Shown here: positions 60,902 through 64,000 of the stretch, piece after piece | How positions within the stretch are numbered: position 1 is the first letter of the stretch | Layout of the letters: every line of letters begins with the position of its first letter | NCBI GenBank assembly: GCA_027482185.1 | Contig: JAIXWF010000019.1 | Span: forward strand, 372,001-436,000 | Direction of reading: 5' to 3' | Source of the DNA: Opitutaceae bacterium | GTDB lineage: Bacteria; Verrucomicrobiota; Verrucomicrobiia; Opitutales; Opitutaceae | DNA: 64,000 bases | The notes under the pieces: generated by a model | Database searches by the model: none | Seen by the model: the letters and a program-made list of their open reading frames with translations, nothing else | What the model was told of the DNA's origin: nothing | Translations under genes and position numbers: made by a program

Positions 60902-62446
60902 TCAGCGTTCGCCGGCCCGAAGTTCGACCCAGACGATTTGTTGGGCCGGGCCGCCGTCTTCCTGCCGCACGGTCAATTCGTTGTGGTCCGCGCGCCACGC
61001 TTCCGCCGGCACCGTCCAACGCACCCCGCGCGCCGCGGCGCCGAGCGGTTTCGTTTCCGCCACGTCGGCCGCCGGCGCGAGCGGCACGCCATTGAGGCTC
61101 GCGCCCAGGCGCGCGGCGTTCACGCCGTCCCGCGCCGCCAGGCCGACCACCGCTGCGAGTTTGCCCGGGCCGATGCGGCCGCCGGTCGCGATGCGGAACG
61201 TCTTCCCCGCCGGCGCCTCCGCCGGCAGCTGCGTGCCGTCGGGAAAGCCCGCCGGCACCGTGTCGCGGAACGTCACCGGAAAGCGCCGCAGCGACCGCTC
61301 CAGCGCCGCGGCGTCGAGGCCGTCGCGCAGGAGCACGGCGTAATCCTCGGCCGACACCGGGCGCGTCTGGCTGTCCATCCAGTTGAAGAGATAGAGGCTG
61401 TCCGCGCCGCGGTGCCGCATCGTCGCCGCGAAACCGCGCAGGGTCGCGAGATCGTTCGGGCCCGTCGGGCCGGTGACCCACGCGCGCACGTTGTGTTCGA
61501 CTCCGGGCACCACCGCCACGCGGCCGGCCGAGGCCCCGAGCTGCTCGCGCCACAGCCCGAGCGGAATATCGAAGTCGGTGGTCCGCCAGAACGGGCACGG
61601 CACGATGAGGTCGATCCAGCCGCCCTGCGCCCAGCGCACGGCGTCGAGCCCGAGGCCGGCGGCCGCATCCGGGTGCGCCGGCACGCGCACGCCGAGCCGG
61701 ATCGGGTGCCCGCGCCGCTGCGCCCAACGCAGCACCAGCCCGTGCACCTCGCGGACGAACGTGTTCAAAATCGGCGCTTCCTCGCGCTCGCGGCCGGGCG
61801 TGAGATGGAACGGGAAACGCATCCAGTCCAGCTCGAGCCCGTCCGCGTCGTACCGCTCCAGCAATTCCTCGATGTGCGCCAGATTGTAGGCGCGCACCTC
61901 CGCGTGCGCGAAGTTCAGCGCGAAGTCCGTCCACGGCTGCGCGGGCTTCCCGGCGGTCCGTCGCAGTCCCGGATTCTTTCGCCAGAAATCGGAATGCATG
62001 AAGTTGGCCGTTTCCTCGACGGAATGGACGTCGTTCATCCGGAGCGAAATCCACGGCGAAATGCCGCGCTCGCGCGCCCGCGCGATCCAGATCGCGTACG
62101 GGTCGAGGCCGGCGTCGTGGAGGCGTTTCGCGTTCCGCGGCCAGAGGGCCTGCGGCTCGATGCCGTCGACCGGATCCCAGATCGCCTCGCGCGTGCGGCT
62201 GCGGAAGCTCGCGCGCATCGCCGTCGGGTTGAGAAACAGGTGCGTCACCGCCGTCCCCGCGTAGCCGTCGGCCCAGGCCAGCAGCCCCGCGCGCGTCATG
62301 GCCTCGGGCGGCCGCGAGCCGAAGAAGTGGCTGTTGTCCTCGTTGAGGATGAGCATACCGCGCGGGAGCGGGCGCTCCGCGGCCGACACGGCGGCGGCAA
62401 ACACGAGGCTGGCGGCAAGGAAGAGCGGACGAAGGCGCGGGGTCAT
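60902..62446 (-). CDS. Exported glycoside-hydrolase-like protein (GHL10/DUF187-like)
   Basis: 514 residues, signal peptide to VSAAERP. A TIM-barrel-like catalytic part carries ERGISPWISLRMNDVHSVEE, ALNFAHAEVRAYNLAHIEELLERYDADGLELDWMRFPFH (the DGxxLDxxRFP block typical of GHL10-type proteins), RLGVRVPAHPDAA and LIVPCPFW. The last ~130 residues (FRIATGGRIGPGKLAAVVGL... VRWTVPAEAW) look like a beta-sandwich. Such proteins probably hydrolyse polysaccharide or peptidoglycan-like chains, but most are uncharacterised. The stop is 22 bp from the convergent small membrane protein gene. Confidence 0.7.
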   Translation of the reverse strand: MTPRLRPLFLAASLVFAAAVSAAERPLPRGMLILNEDNSHFFGSRPPEAMTRAGLLAWADGYAGTAVTHLFLNPTAMRASFRSRTREAIWDPVDGIEPQALWPRNAKRLHDAGLDPYAIWIARARERGISPWISLRMNDVHSVEETANFMHSDFWRKNPGLRRTAGKPAQPWTDFALNFAHAEVRAYNLAHIEELLERYDADGLELDWMRFPFHLTPGREREEAPILNTFVREVHGLVLRWAQRRGHPIRLGVRVPAHPDAAAGLGLDAVRWAQGGWIDLIVPCPFWRTTDFDIPLGLWREQLGASAGRVAVVPGVEHNVRAWVTGPTGPNDLATLRGFAATMRHRGADSLYLFNWMDSQTRPVSAEDYAVLLRDGLDAAALERSLRRFPVTFRDTVPAGFPDGTQLPAEAPAGKTFRIATGGRIGPGKLAAVVGLAARDGVNAARLGASLNGVPLAPAADVAETKPLGAAARGVRWTVPAEAWRADHNELTVRQEDGGPAQQIVWVELRAGER

Positions 62447-62635
62447 CGGGGCGGGGTTTCCTTGGGCTGCCGGGATTTTCGCCCGGCGCCAGCCAAATGT
62501 CGCGCCTTCGCCCGCGCCGGGACCGGCGCAACCGAAATCAAGCCGTTGCGAGAGCTTGGCTGAAAGCCGGGAGTGCAGCCGTTCGGATGTTCGCACCGCA
62601 GGCTGGGGTTGCATTTTCCGCGCCCGGATCGGTCG

Positions 62636-62663
62636 CTCAACGCTCAGCTCTCAACTCTCAACC
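62636..62663 (+). repeat. Tandem array of four 7-nt units (CTCANCN)
   Basis: CTCAACG, CTCAGCT, CTCAACT, CTCAACC, perfectly contiguous. It ends 12 bp before the stop codon of the phospholipase-like gene on the minus strand. Confidence 0.75.
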
Positions 62664-62675
62664 GCATCGTCCGTC

Positions 62676-64000
62676 TCAGAACGTCCAATACGTCAGCGAG
62701 AATCCGAAACTGCGGTCGGCCTTGTAGTAGTCGATCAGGTCGCTGTTGTAGCCGTGGCGATACCAGACCGTGACCGGCAGCAGGCGCAGGAGCGTGAGCC
62801 CGGCCTCGACGCGGACGGTCGTGTAGCGGAACGGCTGCGCGTAACCGGTGGTCAGCGTCACGGCGTAGCGGCGCTCCGGCTTGACGAAGTCCCGCCAATC
62901 GAACGCCGCCGGCGCGCCGGCGGCGCCGCGCGCCGGCCGGCCCACCGTCAGCGTCGTCCGCCACGAGAGGCCGTCGACGTCGCGCCGGCGTTTGCCGCCC
63001 GGCTGGTCTTCCCAGGCGTTGTACTCCTCGGCCTCGCCCTGCGCCGGGCCGGTGCGCAGGAAGTAATTGAACCGCGCGCGCAGCCCGACGGTGGCGTCGA
63101 GGCCCTGCGCCCACGGCAGCGTCGTGTCCCAGTCGCGCGCGAACTGCACGCCGACGTAGTCCCAGCCGCGGCTGATGTTGTCGCGCGCGCTGCGGTACTC
63201 GAGGGAATCGCGGGGAATCGCCGCCCGGGCGACGGCGGCGCCGCGGAAGCGGTCGGAATAGGTGCGGACCTGGTCGAAGAAACGGTCCTCGCTGGCGATG
63301 AACTGGCCGTTCGATTCGTGCCCGAGCGTGAATTCGAGGAAATTGTCCTCGGACTCCGGCTCGCCGGCGGCGTCCTTGGCCCAGAAGCGCAGCGCGAGCA
63401 GCGGGTTGAAACGTTTGCCGACGACGGGCGACGACGGGCGCGTCTCGATGTACTGGCCGGCCCGGATCGTGCCCGCGAAATAGAGCGACGGCGGGCCGTA
63501 GCGCAGCCCGCGGTCCTCGCCGCTGCGCCGCCAGAGCCGGACCGGGGGCGGATAGCGGTGGGGTTCCGCGAAGATCCCCCGCTCCGAGACCGGGATCAGC
63601 GGAAACATCGCCGAGAACGTGAAATCCATGAACTGCTCGTCGCCGTCGTCCCAGGTCAGGCCGATCAGGTTCGGCTCGTAGGCCCGGAACTTCGCCGCGA
63701 AGTCCGCCGGCAGCAACCCGAGGTGCACGCGGCTCTCCTCGTCGTCCGCGCGGGCGCGGGCCGCGGCACGCGCGACCGGCGCCGCCGCCGGCGATGCCTG
63801 CCGGGCGATCGCCGGGGCCGGGGCGTCCGGCGCCTCGGGCCGGATTTCGCCCGGCGCCACCCACTCGAGGTTCAGGTTGAAGGCGCGCTGCTCGGCGAGC
63901 AGCCACCAGACGCCGGACTCCCGCACCCAGGTCGCGGTGAACCGGCCGCGTTCCACGAAACGCGGTTCGCGTTTCGGGTCCGTGACCACGAACGTCCCGG
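62676..64000 (-). CDS. Outer-membrane phospholipase A-like protein with NTF2-like N-terminal domain, N-terminus missing
   Basis: The gene runs off the right edge; 441 complete codons are visible and the frame stays open to 64000. The N-terminal visible part (RFVERGRFTATWVRESGVWWLLAEQRAF) has the W-W-L strand end of NTF2/SnoaL-like domains. A Pro/Ala linker leads to a phospholipase A1 (OMPLA, PldA-like) barrel: FNPLLALRFW, FTLGHESNGQ in which His and Ser are the catalytic residues (codons 63318-63320 and 63312-63314), and a closing aromatic SLTYWTF. OMPLA removes fatty acids from outer-membrane phospholipids. The fused N-terminal domain is unusual for this family. Confidence 0.8.
   Translation of the reverse strand, partial: GTFVVTDPKREPRFVERGRFTATWVRESGVWWLLAEQRAFNLNLEWVAPGEIRPEAPDAPAPAIARQASPAAAPVARAAARARADDEESRVHLGLLPADFAAKFRAYEPNLIGLTWDDGDEQFMDFTFSAMFPLIPVSERGIFAEPHRYPPPVRLWRRSGEDRGLRYGPPSLYFAGTIRAGQYIETRPSSPVVGKRFNPLLALRFWAKDAAGEPESEDNFLEFTLGHESNGQFIASEDRFFDQVRTYSDRFRGAAVARAAIPRDSLEYRSARDNISRGWDYVGVQFARDWDTTLPWAQGLDATVGLRARFNYFLRTGPAQGEAEEYNAWEDQPGGKRRRDVDGLSWRTTLTVGRPARGAAGAPAAFDWRDFVKPERRYAVTLTTGYAQPFRYTTVRVEAGLTLLRLLPVTVWYRHGYNSDLIDYYKADRSFGFSLTYWTF

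Noticed and set aside
1-64000. tRNA, rRNA, insertion sequences or prophage genes
   Set aside because: Looking through all gaps I saw no cloverleaf with CCA-end context, no rRNA signature, no transposase or integrase protein and no terminal inverted repeats flanking a gene.

Overview
The window is a very GC-rich stretch of chromosome, densely packed with genes whose codons mostly end in C. It most likely comes from a verrucomicrobial bacterium of the Opitutaceae type. The evidence is four large TonB-dependent receptors (three with a TLSPFxV-like leader after the signal peptide), a VPxxGST-type C-terminal sorting signal, two PVC-type haem CxxCH proteins, several FGly-dependent sulfatases, Tat-exported glycosidase and Gfo/Idh/MocA proteins, and LacI regulators placed divergently to receptors. 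I saw no rRNA or tRNA gene, CRISPR array, insertion sequence or prophage.

Layout. 1-3.6 kb: three tandem oligopeptide-type substrate-binding proteins, the first cut by the window edge. 3.7-6.5 kb: secreted M28 peptidase, HIT protein, LURP-one/scramblase-like protein. 6.9-14.8 kb: a 1669-residue secreted nuclease/Ig-repeat protein, a sorting-signal protein, a membrane-anchored repeat protein and two small proteins. 15-25.3 kb: GH29 alpha-L-fucosidase, oxidoreductase, TonB receptor, malectin-like protein, SGNH esterase, alpha/beta hydrolase, LacI regulator. 25.4-34.6 kb: TonB receptor, then a FecI/FecR/FecA-like surface-signalling set and a sulfatase. 34.9-45.1 kb: PVC-type cytochrome, LacI regulator, TonB receptor, two sulfatases. 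45.2-53.1 kb: LarA-like protein, orphan receiver, cytochrome-fused sugar dehydrogenase, ring-cleaving dioxygenase, possible cysteine peptidase, LytTR two-component system and a small secreted protein. 53.2-64 kb: ribokinase-like kinase overlapping a sulfatase, second PVC cytochrome, SPFH protein with a 40-residue partner, GHL10-like hydrolase, and an OMPLA-type phospholipase cut by the right edge.

Together the genes look like accessory machinery for using sulfated, acylated, probably fucose-containing polysaccharides: sulfatases and esterases strip substituents, GH29 releases fucose, TonB receptors import products, LacI and FecIR systems control uptake, and cytochrome-linked dehydrogenases oxidise sugars. 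The substrate is inferred; no endo-acting polysaccharidase is visible.

The most unusual signals are non-coding: seven short tandem arrays of exactly 7-nt units scattered in gaps and running into two signal-peptide coding regions, a dispersed hairpin repeat at gene 3' ends, CTCCGTG clusters, and two large foldable intergenic elements.
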